In this document: positions 1-8,967 of the stretch, piece after piece | Position numbering within the stretch: position 1 is the first letter of the stretch | Layout of the letters: each line of letters opens with the position of its first letter | Assembly (NCBI RefSeq): GCF_000025185.1 | Contig: NC_013720.1 | Span: 620,001-684,000, forward strand | Origin: Pirellula staleyi DSM 6068 | GTDB taxonomy: Bacteria; Planctomycetota; Planctomycetia; Pirellulales; Pirellulaceae | DNA: 64,000 nt | Reading direction: 5' to 3' | Program-made: the position numbers and the translations under genes | Notes under the pieces: generated by a model | What the model saw: the letters and a program-made list of their open reading frames with translations, nothing else | The model's database searches: none | What the model was told of the DNA's origin: nothing

Positions 1-1
1 G

Positions 2-607
2 ATCTACTGGCTCTATATGCCCGAGTACCTCGAGCGCAATCATCTTCATGCCACGCGCACGTTGCCCGACTTCTACTGGACTGGCGAGACCCCGATGCGT
101 TGCCTGCGCGAAACGATCACTCAAACGCTCGAAACAGGTTATGCCCATCACATTCAGCGGTTGATGGTCACTGGCCTCTTCGCGCTGCTCGCTGGCATCA
201 GACCACAAGAGGTACATGCCTGGTACCTGGCGGTTTACATCGATGCCATCGAGTGGGTGGAACTTCCCAACACACTCGGCATGTCGCAATATGCCGACGG
301 TGGAGTGATGGCGAGCAAACCGTACGTGGCGACCGGAAAATATATCCAGCGGATGAGCAACTACTGCAGCGGCTGTCAGTTCGATCCCGCCCTCTCCACC
401 GGCGAGAAAGCTTGCCCTTTCACCACCCTCTACTGGGATTTTCTGATGCGCCACGAAGCACTGCTGAAGAAGAATCAGCGCATGAGCCTGCAAGTCAAAA
501 ACCTTGCCCGACTCTCATCCGACGACAAACAAAAAATCCGCGATCAGGCCGAAACATTTCTCCGCAAACTCACCCCCACCAATTCCTCCCAGCCAAGCAA
601 TCGCTAA
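2..607 (+). CDS. FeS-type photolyase/cryptochrome (PhrB/CryB-like), 5' truncated
   Basis: This is the C-terminal 201 residues of a light-dependent DNA repair flavoprotein; the frame is open to the left edge, so the N-terminal antenna domain and part of the FAD domain lie outside. It is assigned to the iron-sulfur bacterial cryptochrome/photolyase (6-4 photolyase-like) group. Four cysteines fit the known 4Fe-4S ligand pattern: one in MRC (about 100-105), a CSGC pair (about 364-375) and one in ACPF (about 409-414), with 2 and 12 residues between the last three. The stretch HHIQRLMVTGLFALLAG followed by WYL and YIDAIEWVELPN is typical of the FAD-binding helical domain. It should repair (6-4) photoproducts in the cytoplasm. 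Whether it is a true photolyase or a cryptochrome cannot be decided from this part. No terminator is evident before the next gene. Confidence 0.9.
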   Translation: MYWLYMPEYLERNHLHATRTLPDFYWTGETPMRCLRETITQTLETGYAHHIQRLMVTGLFALLAGIRPQEVHAWYLAVYIDAIEWVELPNTLGMSQYADGGVMASKPYVATGKYIQRMSNYCSGCQFDPALSTGEKACPFTTLYWDFLMRHEALLKKNQRMSLQVKNLARLSSDDKQKIRDQAETFLRKLTPTNSSQPSNR

Positions 608-775
608 TTGCCGGTTCTCACACATTTAGAACTCTGTGCGAAGCGCGGCCCCTCACAACACAGGAGGCAAATTCACCCGGCAATAAGTGTGGCCATACCT
701 GCGAATAGTAGGTAAGAAAGCAGTGCATTTCCTTTCACACACCATGCGCCCAGTAAACTCTCCTCGCATCCGCTA
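608..775. other. short intergenic spacer
   Basis: There are 168 bases between the photolyase stop and the next gene. No convincing promoter, hairpin or ribosome binding site is seen. The ATG at 776 lacks a Shine-Dalgarno sequence, so the next gene may start elsewhere or be translated without one. Confidence 0.4.
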
Positions 776-2776
776 ATGCTAGCATACATTCCCAAGTTCA
801 CGCGAACGCGACTTCTTCTTTTAGCTTGGGCAACTCTTTATTTGTCAGTGGCAGCGGCTCCTCTCTTGGCTCCTGCTGTTTTCGGAAGAGAGAATTCCCG
901 TCAGCTGGAATTCATCATTCCACCTCTCATTATGATCTTCGCAGGTGGTGCAACACTCCTGGCAATTTGGGCAGCACTCGCGCCAGTAAAAACCATTGAA
1001 CGGATTGGCGCTCCTCTCTCTATCTTGATTGTCTATACATCGATCGCCACGGCACCTATGGGCGCCAATCTCGAGGTGGCCTACATCCAGATTGCTACGA
1101 TTATTAATTGGGTCATCCTTGTGACTGCAATACGTGTCACTCATAAACCACATAACATCCATTTGAAGCCCCAAACACTTGACACATCCGTGATGGAGCA
1201 GACTGAGCAGCAATATAGTCTCTTCGATATGATTTGGTGGATGACAATTTTAGCTACTGCCTTTGCGGTAGTCAGAATTTTTACCCCTAACGTCGCTTTG
1301 TTGAACCCACAGTTCGATATCATCGCGGCCATTCAGATGACGCTAATGCTCTTGTTTATCGCCACCGCTCCACTGTTTGTTGTGGCACTTTTGGGAATAA
1401 CCAACTGCTTAGATTCAAAGCGCCCCTCGCGGTACCTCGTCGCATTCTGCCTCGCGATGCCGATTTCAGCAATCTTCGGCATGCTATTCTTGTTAATGCC
1501 TAACCCTCGAACTAGCGTCATGACATACGTTCACATCTTTTGCTTCCTCTACTTTGCATTTAGTTTTATTAGTGCGCCATTCTCCTTGTTCGCCCTCACA
1601 CTTCTCTCTTTTCGCCTTGTAGGACTGAAGCTGGAGAAGGTTTTGAAATTGCCGATTTCGGCACCGCTACTTTCAAACAAACTTGCAGGCAAAGTTCAAG
1701 AGGAGAGCCTCCCTCCCCTTGAAATGCCCACCCTATCCGAGATCGATTCCGTTTTCTCGCGTGATTCGATCCCCACCTTCACGCGCCACAACCCCACCAT
1801 AAGCCTTTCGGATCTTGATAATTCCGCCCATTTTCACCCCAAGTTGGCGATTGAGGGAAACGTTTTCCCAGGCGTTTCTAGTTTGCAAGCTTGGTTGCTT
1901 TTACTGGTGGTCCTACATCTTGTGGTTACCGTTGCGGTGGCTGCCTGCTATCACTGGTCGATCAACGATCGATTTGCAAACACCGTGGCTGCAATGGCCT
2001 TACTGGGAGTAGGAAGTGCCCAGCTTGCGCTCTTGGCGATTTGGAGTGCTTTCGGCACGAGCCATCCTCTCCGCCGCCTCGTGGCAACGCTGGGGATGAT
2101 GTTCGTCATCATCCTTTTAGGAACCTTAGTGATCGAGAATCGACATGTCGCCATCACACTGCAATGGACTGGAGTGATCAGCTCTCTTTTAATGTTGGGA
2201 ACATTATGGTTCGCGCATCGTCGCAGTAAAATTCGATTGATTGCTCCGGAGGTTTCGGCAGAGGGAAATTCTCGTAAGCATTGGTTCACGGTTGCTGAAC
2301 TAGCCGGATGTTTGTTCGGAATCGGAACGCTTGCCATTTTTTCCAGGCTCACGACATTTCCGGCCTTTTTCTTCGATTCTGATTATGGGCTCGAGATTCC
2401 AGCACTCTTTTTCTTCGTGTTCATTGTCTACATCTTTCTGGGTATCGCATCGACAGCCGCCTCATTTGCCTTAGTTTTTGGAACCCTGCAGACAGCATCG
2501 ATTACCAAGGGACTCAGGCAGTTGAGTTTGGCGTTGCTCTTTAGCTGGAGTGTGGCGGTCGGCATTATCCTGGCTATCATCTTCCCTCGAGGGGTCTCGA
2601 TCACTTGGAGTCACATCGTTTTTGTGATCGCAGCAGCTTTGCCCAACGCGCTGCTTATGCTTGGCACAGCTTTTTTCTTCCGATTGCTAGGGATTCATGC
2701 GGTGCGGGTCGCTCGAGTCATGCCTCCAGATCCCGCAGTGCTGAGTAATTCTTCCCACGAACCATCGTCGCGGTGA
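776..2776 (+). CDS. polytopic membrane protein of unknown function with internal duplication
   Basis: This 666-residue protein has about fifteen hydrophobic segments and no soluble domain that I recognise. The two halves (about residues 10-290 and 365-655) have matching helix order and similar local motifs: AIWAALAP pairs with AIWSAFGT, and a helix ending MLFLLMP pairs with one ending LAIIFP. Both halves end in a long helix followed by RLVGL or RLLGI. A polar linker of about 75 residues (290-365) separates them. The pattern suggests an ancient tandem duplication, as in many transporters and integral membrane enzymes. Codon use is richer in A and T than in the neighbouring trmB, which could reflect transfer or relaxed selection. 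No Shine-Dalgarno precedes the ATG. Function unknown. Confidence 0.75.
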   Translation: MLAYIPKFTRTRLLLLAWATLYLSVAAAPLLAPAVFGRENSRQLEFIIPPLIMIFAGGATLLAIWAALAPVKTIERIGAPLSILIVYTSIATAPMGANLEVAYIQIATIINWVILVTAIRVTHKPHNIHLKPQTLDTSVMEQTEQQYSLFDMIWWMTILATAFAVVRIFTPNVALLNPQFDIIAAIQMTLMLLFIATAPLFVVALLGITNCLDSKRPSRYLVAFCLAMPISAIFGMLFLLMPNPRTSVMTYVHIFCFLYFAFSFISAPFSLFALTLLSFRLVGLKLEKVLKLPISAPLLSNKLAGKVQEESLPPLEMPTLSEIDSVFSRDSIPTFTRHNPTISLSDLDNSAHFHPKLAIEGNVFPGVSSLQAWLLLLVVLHLVVTVAVAACYHWSINDRFANTVAAMALLGVGSAQLALLAIWSAFGTSHPLRRLVATLGMMFVIILLGTLVIENRHVAITLQWTGVISSLLMLGTLWFAHRRSKIRLIAPEVSAEGNSRKHWFTVAELAGCLFGIGTLAIFSRLTTFPAFFFDSDYGLEIPALFFFVFIVYIFLGIASTAASFALVFGTLQTASITKGLRQLSLALLFSWSVAVGIILAIIFPRGVSITWSHIVFVIAAALPNALLMLGTAFFFRLLGIHAVRVARVMPPDPAVLSNSSHEPSSR

Positions 2777-2883
2777 GCCTGAGGGGGGAGCGAGCGACGG
2801 TTTCCGCGGGGGGCTGTTTCCGGCTACAATGCCCCGATTCTGATTTCGCGGGCCAAAGCATGGTTTGAATCGACTCCCTTTTC

Positions 2884-3630
2884 ATGCGCAAGCAAGAACC
2901 GACCGACACTTCTGGCGACAACGACTATGGCGTGCCGATTCCGGGCAACGTTCTGCCGGAGACGTCGTGGGCCAAGACCGCCATCAAGCGTTTGCCACCG
3001 GAAGGGCCCCTCGATTTCGCGGCGATTTTCGGGCGCATCGCCCCTGTGGTGCTCGACCTTGGCTGTGGCAATGGTCGCTTCACCATTACGTCGGCGCTGA
3101 AGCGTCCTGAAATCGATCACATCGCCACCGATATCCTGCCGATGGTGATCCGCTATGCCACGCGCCGCGCGAATCAGCGGGGGCTCTTCAACACACGCTG
3201 GGTGGTGAGTGGTGCCTACGAGTTATTAGATCTCTATATTGCGCCACAATCGGTACAAGAGATTCATCTTTATCATCCTCAGCCTTATCACGATACCAAA
3301 GAATCTTATAAGAGGCTGATCACACCCGAGTTCATGACGATGGTGTATCGCTCGCTTCGCCCCGACGGTCTGCTCGTGATTCAGACCGACAACAAGCCGT
3401 ACTGGCAGTATGTGCAAAAGGTGCTTCCAGGGATCTTCGACTGGAAAGAGCAAAAAAGTGCCTGGCCCGATGCGCCGCAAGGGCGCACACGTCGCGAGAT
3501 CTATGCTCGCAATCATGGGCTGCCGATTTATCGCGGCTATGGCTCGCCGCTAGCAGGTTTTGACGCTCCGGCGCTGGAAAAATGGGCTTCTTCGCAGCCT
3601 TTGCCCCGGTTTGCTACATCGGGCCGATAG
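2884..3630 (+). CDS. trmB: tRNA (guanine-N7-)-methyltransferase
   Basis: A 248-residue class I SAM-dependent methyltransferase of the TrmB family, which makes m7G46 in the tRNA variable loop. The SAM-binding motif I is DLGCGNG at residues 58-64. The family region that normally reads PDPWPK is here HPQPYHD, followed by a KRLITPEF segment that matches the family well. RPDGLLVIQTDN is the usual late strand. About 35 residues precede the core, a little longer than in minimal homologues, so a later start is possible. A short A+T-rich patch lies at about 3226-3320 inside the gene without disturbing the frame. It appears to be monocistronic. Confidence 0.9.
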   Translation: MRKQEPTDTSGDNDYGVPIPGNVLPETSWAKTAIKRLPPEGPLDFAAIFGRIAPVVLDLGCGNGRFTITSALKRPEIDHIATDILPMVIRYATRRANQRGLFNTRWVVSGAYELLDLYIAPQSVQEIHLYHPQPYHDTKESYKRLITPEFMTMVYRSLRPDGLLVIQTDNKPYWQYVQKVLPGIFDWKEQKSAWPDAPQGRTRREIYARNHGLPIYRGYGSPLAGFDAPALEKWASSQPLPRFATSGR

Positions 3631-3788
3631 CGCAGGCCGATATCAGTGTCGTGCGCGCTACCTTAGCTCCTGTCCCGAGCGATGAAAGCCGCTCCCACAT
3701 ACGCTCTGGTGCTTGCTAGCAGCTTATTTGATAGCAAACGCCCCTGGGTGAGAACGGGAGAGAGCCTTGTCGCTGCAAAGATGCTGCC
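3631..3788. other. spacer between trmB and the terpene-cyclase-like gene
   Basis: This 158-base spacer has no clear promoter. The sequences TTGCTA and TAGCAA near 3715-3740 could form a weak hairpin. The downstream gene uses a GTG start without a strong Shine-Dalgarno. Confidence 0.3.
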
Positions 3789-4751
3789 GTGTCGTGGATT
3801 CGTGACCAACTCGAGCGTTTTCGCCAACAGCCTGTGATTGGCTATCGCGCGGATCAATCTCCCCTCGCTGAACCGACAGCCATCTCAGCACTCGCGCTGC
3901 AAGCACATCAGTTACCCTTGTTTGCCGAACCAGCCGCCGACTGGCTCGTCGAGCGACAGTCGCTCCAAGGTGAAATCGGTGTGATGCCCGGCCACGAAGA
4001 ACCCGGCTGGGCCACAGCTCTGGCCCTCATTGTGTGGCATCAAATGCCACAGCGTCACAAGTATCTCGGTCCCATCGAACTGGCGACGCAGTGGCTGCTC
4101 GAAGCGCGTGGTAAAGTGCTTGAGCCCGATACTGATCTGGGACACAACGTCGAACTGGTTGGCTGGTCGTGGGCACCGAACACCCATAGCTGGATTGAGC
4201 CGACGGCGATGTCGATTCTCGCGCTCCGCGCCCTGGGACAATTGCGGCATCCGCGCACGCAAGAGGGAATCAAGCTGCTCATCGATCGGCAACTGCCGGC
4301 AGGTGGATGCAACTACGGCAACACGTTTGTGCTGGGACAACTGCTCCGCCCTCACGTACAGCCGACCGGTGTCGCGATGGCCGCACTGTCGGGACAGATC
4401 GACACCAGTGGCCGCTTGCCACGATCGCTCGCTTGGCTGCGGCGTCAGTTGAGCGAACAAACCACCAGCTCTTCGCTCGCCTGGGGACTCTTGGGACTGG
4501 CTGCGCATGGCGAATTGCCCGCCAACTATCAGCAGTTTCTTGAAGCTGCCGCAGCGCGACAAATCGCGCACGAGAACAGCCCCTACAAACTTGCGATGCT
4601 GCTGCTCGCTGCCGCTGGCGAGCGGGCATTTCCGTTCCTTGCTGTTCCGCGCCGACTTCCCCCCATCGACGCTGACGACGCTGACGACGCTGCTGCGCGC
4701 CGCAGTTCATCCGCCCCATCCCTGGCTCTCGATGCTGAGATTTCGCCATGA
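3789..4751 (+). CDS. prenyltransferase/squalene-oxidase repeat protein
   Basis: A 320-residue protein built of alpha-alpha barrel repeats like those of squalene-hopene cyclases and prenyltransferase beta subunits. The best repeats are GWSWAPNTHSWIEPTAMSIL and the segment with PAGGCNYGN, followed by QPTGVAMAALSG. It is about half the length of a true cyclase, and the catalytic DxDD motif is not present, so cyclase activity is doubtful. The start is a GTG. The stop overlaps the next gene by four bases (ATGA), implying translational coupling with the DUF362 protein. The joint function is unknown; binding or processing of a lipid or peptide substrate is only a guess. Confidence 0.8.
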   Translation: MSWIRDQLERFRQQPVIGYRADQSPLAEPTAISALALQAHQLPLFAEPAADWLVERQSLQGEIGVMPGHEEPGWATALALIVWHQMPQRHKYLGPIELATQWLLEARGKVLEPDTDLGHNVELVGWSWAPNTHSWIEPTAMSILALRALGQLRHPRTQEGIKLLIDRQLPAGGCNYGNTFVLGQLLRPHVQPTGVAMAALSGQIDTSGRLPRSLAWLRRQLSEQTTSSSLAWGLLGLAAHGELPANYQQFLEAAAARQIAHENSPYKLAMLLLAAAGERAFPFLAVPRRLPPIDADDADDAAARRSSSAPSLALDAEISP

Positions 4752-5842
4752 AACACGCTTCCGACTCCTCCGCAAGTAAGTCTGGTAAGCCCTCCTCGGC
4801 CGATCACGCAGCCAAGCAGGCACCGATGGGAACCGACATCACAACGCCCCCCGTCAGCCGCCGACTGCTGCTGGCTGGTGCAGCGTGTGGCGTTGGGCTC
4901 GCGACGCTCGGCATTGTGAAGGAGACACTGCGCGAGCGAGCGCCGGTCTTTATCGCCAAGAACCAGCGCTACGACCAAGGGCTCGAAACCACGATCAAAG
5001 AGGGGCTCTTGGCAGTCGGTATTGCAGCCGACTCACTGCGTGGCAAAAAGGTGCTGATCAAACCGAATCTTGTGGAACCAACGCGCGATGCTCCCCATGT
5101 CACCACTCATCCGGCAATGATCGTCGCGACCGCTGAAGTGTTTCGTAGCTTCGGCGCCACGGTCGGTGTCGGTGAAGGCCCCGGACATGTGCGCGACACC
5201 GAAATGGTTCTCACCGAATCGGGTGTTGGGGAATATCTCGCTGCGGCAAAGCTTCCGTTCTATGACCTCAACTACGAGGATGTCGGCTGGGCTAAGAATC
5301 GTGGCCGTACATGTAGCCTGGCGGGCTTTTATTTTCCTAAGCCCATCCTCGAAGCCGATATTGTCGTTTCATTACCCAAGATGAAAACACATCACTGGGT
5401 GGGGGTGACCGGCGCGATGAAAAACCTCTATGGTGTCATCCCTGGTATTAAATATGGTTGGCCTAAGAACGTGCTCCACCATAATGGAATACCTCAAACC
5501 GTTTATGATATAAATGCGTCGCTTCCCAAGACCATTGCTATTGTCGATGGTATTGACTGCATGGAGGGAGATGGCCCGATCATGGGAAGTCGCAAACAGA
5601 TGGGGCTGATCTTGGTGGGACTTTCACCAGCTGCTGTCGACGCCACGATGTGCCGCCTGATGCAACTCGATCCTCTGGAAATCAGCTACCTGCAGCTGGC
5701 GGGAGGTCGACTGGGGCCGATTCGCGACCGCTACATCACCCAGCGTGGCGAAGGGTGGCAAGGGCTTGCTCAGCCGTTCGCCGTACTCGACCGGCCCCAC
5801 CTTCGGATGCTGCAGCGCCCGATCGGAGCCCTGGTTAGTTAG
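4748..5842 (+). CDS. DUF362-domain protein with twin-arginine-like signal
   Basis: A 364-residue protein. A polar N-terminus of about 37 residues leads into SRRLLLAGAACGVGLATLG, which resembles a Tat signal or signal anchor, so the protein probably acts outside the cytoplasmic membrane. The rest matches DUF362: KVLIKPNLVEP near residue 100, a TTHP motif, GVGEGPGH, and SLPKMKTHHWVGVTGAMKNL, which is the conserved family block. DUF362 proteins are often fused to or encoded near ferredoxin domains, and a ferredoxin gene follows about 330 bases later. The biochemical role is not established. It is coupled to the upstream cyclase-like gene by an ATGA overlap. An A+T-rich patch occurs at about 5325-5525. 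Confidence 0.88.
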   Translation: MKHASDSSASKSGKPSSADHAAKQAPMGTDITTPPVSRRLLLAGAACGVGLATLGIVKETLRERAPVFIAKNQRYDQGLETTIKEGLLAVGIAADSLRGKKVLIKPNLVEPTRDAPHVTTHPAMIVATAEVFRSFGATVGVGEGPGHVRDTEMVLTESGVGEYLAAAKLPFYDLNYEDVGWAKNRGRTCSLAGFYFPKPILEADIVVSLPKMKTHHWVGVTGAMKNLYGVIPGIKYGWPKNVLHHNGIPQTVYDINASLPKTIAIVDGIDCMEGDGPIMGSRKQMGLILVGLSPAAVDATMCRLMQLDPLEISYLQLAGGRLGPIRDRYITQRGEGWQGLAQPFAVLDRPHLRMLQRPIGALVS

Positions 5843-6177
5843 TCGTAAACGGAGCCGTAGCTAGCATCCGAACCTATTGACAAACAAGTACTTACGCACG
5901 CGACAGAATAGCATAACATTCGTGGAATTCGCTCCTCTTGGGCCAGTTGGCGAGGGGCGCGAACCGACCTATAATTGAGAGACTGGGCGAAACTTCGCAA
6001 GTGAAGCATTCGCCCTGGTTTGCGGTTATGCTCGGGGTGGTTTGCGGCCACACAAGGCCCTTCACTCCGCTGCGACCTAGTTCTGCGGCTCAGTTTCGTT
6101 CTCGGATTTCGATTTTCCACGATCGACTCGACGAGTGATCGATTATCAGAGGCTCAGCCTCGAGGATGTTTCGCACC
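5843..6177. other. intergenic leader upstream of the ferredoxin gene
   Basis: These 335 bases hold a strong promoter match at 5947-5975 and about 200 bases of apparent 5' untranslated leader. I see no riboswitch consensus. A GAGG at 6162-6165 probably serves the ATG at 6178. Confidence 0.5.
5947..5975 (+). promoter_or_regulatory. sigma70-type promoter for ferredoxin gene
   Basis: The -35 box is TTGGCG at 5947-5952 and the -10 box is a perfect TATAAT at 5970-5975, with a 17-base spacer. It faces the ferredoxin gene and would start transcription near 5982, giving a leader of about 195 bases. Confidence 0.65.
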
Positions 6178-6570
6178 ATGGCAAAGCAAGGGCCTCGCAA
6201 AAAGCTGCCGAAGGAAATCGCGATCATCAACGCCGACAATTGCACCGGTTGCGAGTCGTGCTTGGAAGTCTGCCCGGTCGATTGCATCAACCTCAAGGAA
6301 ATGCAGCACGGGGTGAAGGGAAATCAGGCGTGGTGCGAGATCGATATCGAGCGCTGCGTCGGTTGTGAAGTCTGCGTCCATATTCCGCAGAAGAAAACAA
6401 ATCCCTACGAGCTCACCGTTTGCCCGTGGAATGCCATCGAGATGGTTCCGGTCGAACTCGCAGCCCAGGTAATGGCCCAGGTCGGCGGCCCACCAGAATA
6501 CATCGCTGCCAACTGGGATCGACTCGTTGGTACCGCTCAGCATTTGGCCGAGCTGAAGGCTCAGGCTTAA
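6178..6570 (+). CDS. dicluster 4Fe-4S ferredoxin
   Basis: A small cytoplasmic electron carrier of 130 residues. Cluster one uses the motif CTGCESCLEVCP. The second half has CVGCEVC, but its last cysteine comes only after about 18 residues (ending TVCPW) rather than the usual three. I prefer the ATG at 6178 to the one at 6166 because GAGG at 6162-6165 touches the first ATG but sits 12 bases before the second. It has its own promoter. The redox partner is unknown; the DUF362 gene just upstream is a plausible functional neighbour because that family is often linked to ferredoxins. The gene converges with the next gene, only 17 bases away. Confidence 0.85.
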   Translation: MAKQGPRKKLPKEIAIINADNCTGCESCLEVCPVDCINLKEMQHGVKGNQAWCEIDIERCVGCEVCVHIPQKKTNPYELTVCPWNAIEMVPVELAAQVMAQVGGPPEYIAANWDRLVGTAQHLAELKAQA

Positions 6571-6587
6571 CTGCTGTTTCTGTGTGC

Positions 6588-6905
6588 TTAGAGCGCGTCG
6601 ACGATGCGAGTGTACGACCAGACCACGACGAGCCAAAAGAGCCATAGGATCAGGATCGTGTAGAGCAGCACGATCACCGACCAGACGATCTTACTGGTGG
6701 TTGAGAAAGCTCGGCTTGCCCACAGCAGTGGCAACCCCAGTGCGGCAGTCACGCCAAACAAAGTCCCCAGCACCACCCAGCGGTTGTCGACCAAGCCTCG
6801 CAAGGTGGTCGATTGTGGCTGATTCGCTGCGGGAACCGCCTCGGCAACTATCTCGGAGTGCACTTCCATGTCGGGCTGCACCTTGGTGGGCTGATCGCTC
6901 GTCAT
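6588..6905 (-). CDS. small two-helix membrane protein
   Basis: A 105-residue hypothetical protein. The first 40 or so residues are polar; two hydrophobic helices follow (about 47-65 and 75-98), the second very rich in Leu, Trp and Val. No known domain was recognised. The ATG at 6905 is preferred over the TTG one codon upstream because an AAGGTAG sequence lies just upstream at proper spacing. The FMO-type gene ends only 28 bases before this start and lies on the same strand, so the two may be co-transcribed. Confidence 0.65.
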   Translation of the reverse strand: MTSDQPTKVQPDMEVHSEIVAEAVPAANQPQSTTLRGLVDNRWVVLGTLFGVTAALGLPLLWASRAFSTTSKIVWSVIVLLYTILILWLFWLVVVWSYTRIVDAL

Positions 6906-6933
6906 CAAACCGCTACCTTACCTGAGAATCATG

Positions 6934-8307
6934 CTACGAAGCCGCGCGGGTCTTCTGGTCGCGCGCGAGCTGCAACTCCATCTGACCGATGAGTGTTTGC
7001 AACGTGCGGCGATAGGCGAAGTATTCTACTTCCAGCTGATGTCGCGGTGAATCGACAAATCGAATACCGCCGCGAAGATCGCGCGAGTCGCTCGTTAACT
7101 TTTGGCGAAACGTGGCCAGGGCCGTTGCCCCGCACTCTTCCGCTTCGATCAGCTGCGCCATGAGCTTCCCTTGCCAGTAGGAAAGTCCCCACAATCCGCT
7201 GTTCGGCTGAATCAGTCCGGCGAACATCAAACTCGAAATCTGGCGATGAAAGGCCTGCAAATAGAGCTCGCAGCGACCGCTCTGGCCAAACACGTGATCG
7301 GTGGAGAAAAACGGAAACGAGACTTTATAACCTGTCGCCAGGAGCACTAAATCGAACGCCTCGCGCGAGCCATCTTGGAACAGCACTTCACTGCCTTCGA
7401 AGCGGTCGATCCCGGGGCGCACCTGCACCCGACCATGCCCGACGAAGTAAGGCAACTGCGAGTTGATGATTGGATGCGTTTCGAACAGGTCGTGATCGGG
7501 ACGTGGCAATCCATAACGCTGGATCGGTCCGACAGCCACATAGAGCAGCAGCTTGGTGATCCAGCGACGAATAGCAAGTGGAAGTCCCCAGCGATGGAGT
7601 CGCTCGCCACCCGAGTCGGTCGGCCCACCGAGCAAAAACTTGGGGAGGAAATGATAGCCGCGCCGCAAGCTGAGGTGAGCACTCTTGGCATACAGGGCCG
7701 CTTCGACCGCGAGATCACAGCCGCTGTTGCCTCCACCGATCACCAGCACACGTTTGCCGGCCAAGATGTCGGGCGTTTTGTAGTCGTGAGCATGCACCAC
7801 CGCGCCGGTGAACTCGCCTGGAAATGTTGGAATCAGCGGATCCCAGTGATGACCTGAAGCAACGATCAGGCGCGGATAGGAAGTTCGATTCCCTGCGCGA
7901 TCTTGCACCGTCCAGCGGTTGTTTTCGAGCTTGGCCGAAGTGACTTCGGTTTGAAAGGTGATCTCGTCATACAGCCGATGATGCCGGGCATAGTCGCGCA
8001 GATAAGCGTGCGCTTGCCAGTGCGAAGGATAAGGCGGAAATTCCTTCGGCATCGGAAAGTCGGGGAACTCGGTCATGCGCTTCGACGAAATCAGATGGGT
8101 CGAAGCAAACACACTGCTGGTCGGGCGACCGTAGTACCAATTTCCCCCCACATCATCCTCGCGTTCGAGGATCACCAACGGAAGCGATCGCGCGCGAAGC
8201 TGTCCCGCCACGGCAAGTCCCGACGGTCCCGCGCCGATGATGCACGTGGCATCGCTGGAGCGTAGTTCGGCGTCTTCGGTACGTTTTTGTTCACTCGGCA
8301 AACTCAT
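6934..8307 (-). CDS. flavin-containing monooxygenase-like NAD(P)/FAD oxidoreductase
   Basis: A 457-residue flavoprotein. The FAD-binding Rossmann motif GAGPSG is near residue 26, and an NADPH-binding GGGNSG occurs mid-protein. The FMO fingerprint FxGxxxHxxxY is present as FTGAVVHAHDY. The segment STHLISSKRMTEFPDFPMP is also typical of the FMO and Baeyer-Villiger group. It likely oxygenates a soft nucleophile (S or N) or a ketone; the substrate is unknown. No signal peptide is seen, so it should be cytoplasmic. It is divergent from the small gene at 8473 and probably leads a transcript that includes the small membrane protein downstream. Confidence 0.88.
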   Translation of the reverse strand: MSLPSEQKRTEDAELRSSDATCIIGAGPSGLAVAGQLRARSLPLVILEREDDVGGNWYYGRPTSSVFASTHLISSKRMTEFPDFPMPKEFPPYPSHWQAHAYLRDYARHHRLYDEITFQTEVTSAKLENNRWTVQDRAGNRTSYPRLIVASGHHWDPLIPTFPGEFTGAVVHAHDYKTPDILAGKRVLVIGGGNSGCDLAVEAALYAKSAHLSLRRGYHFLPKFLLGGPTDSGGERLHRWGLPLAIRRWITKLLLYVAVGPIQRYGLPRPDHDLFETHPIINSQLPYFVGHGRVQVRPGIDRFEGSEVLFQDGSREAFDLVLLATGYKVSFPFFSTDHVFGQSGRCELYLQAFHRQISSLMFAGLIQPNSGLWGLSYWQGKLMAQLIEAEECGATALATFRQKLTSDSRDLRGGIRFVDSPRHQLEVEYFAYRRTLQTLIGQMELQLARDQKTRAAS

Positions 8308-8472
8308 CCTGCCATGATGCCTGCGGAAGTCGCTTCACTCAAGCGGACGGCACGCGTGGCGAGTTCAGATCGGCCCAGATCGACCGATTTTGGCCGATTT
8401 TCGGCCGGTGCAGTTCCGTACGCACCAGAAAAGGGACTCGGAATCGTCCGCAGAGCGAACTAGACTGAGAAT

Positions 8473-8946
8473 ATGGACCCTCTTTTGTCACCCCCCGTCG
8501 CACTCCGCATTCGGGTCGCACCCGAGCCGATCTCGATCACGAGTTGGCCGCTGCGCGACGAGCCGGTGAAGTCGATGCTGATGATCGTGGCCAGTGGAGC
8601 AGTGGTGACGCTCGTAACTGTTGCCTCGCAAAGCTTTTGGGTCGGCATCGCAGCGTTCATTTTGCTCGGCTGCACGATGTGGCGCACCATGCTGCCGATT
8701 ACGTATTCGATCGGCCAAACAGGGGTGCGGATGGAGCTGCTTGGGCGGTCGTCGCTCATTCCCTGGGGGGCGGTGCAATCGATTCGCACCTACCCCAGCG
8801 GTGTGCTGCTCCTCCCCGATCGCCAGCAAAACTTATTCACGCCGCTGCGTGGCGTGGTGATCCCGCTCCAGGGACACAAAGCGGAAGTACAAGCGCTGCT
8901 GGATTACTACCTGCAGCAGCCCGATCCCATCACCCACCATCGCTAG
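8473..8946 (+). CDS. membrane protein with PH-like domain
   Basis: A 157-residue hypothetical protein. Two close hydrophobic segments (about residues 37-72) form a hairpin, followed by a short beta-rich region (TYSIGQTGVRMELLGRSSLI, then IPWGAVQSIRTYPSG and GVVIPLQGH). This order of a transmembrane hairpin followed by a bacterial pleckstrin-like fold resembles YdbS/YcxB-type proteins, but the match is by pattern only. The gene converges with the porin gene, ending 21 bases from it. No strong Shine-Dalgarno precedes the ATG. Confidence 0.6.
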   Translation: MDPLLSPPVALRIRVAPEPISITSWPLRDEPVKSMLMIVASGAVVTLVTVASQSFWVGIAAFILLGCTMWRTMLPITYSIGQTGVRMELLGRSSLIPWGAVQSIRTYPSGVLLLPDRQQNLFTPLRGVVIPLQGHKAEVQALLDYYLQQPDPITHHR

Positions 8947-8967
8947 TGCCAATTCTCCGCTACCGAC

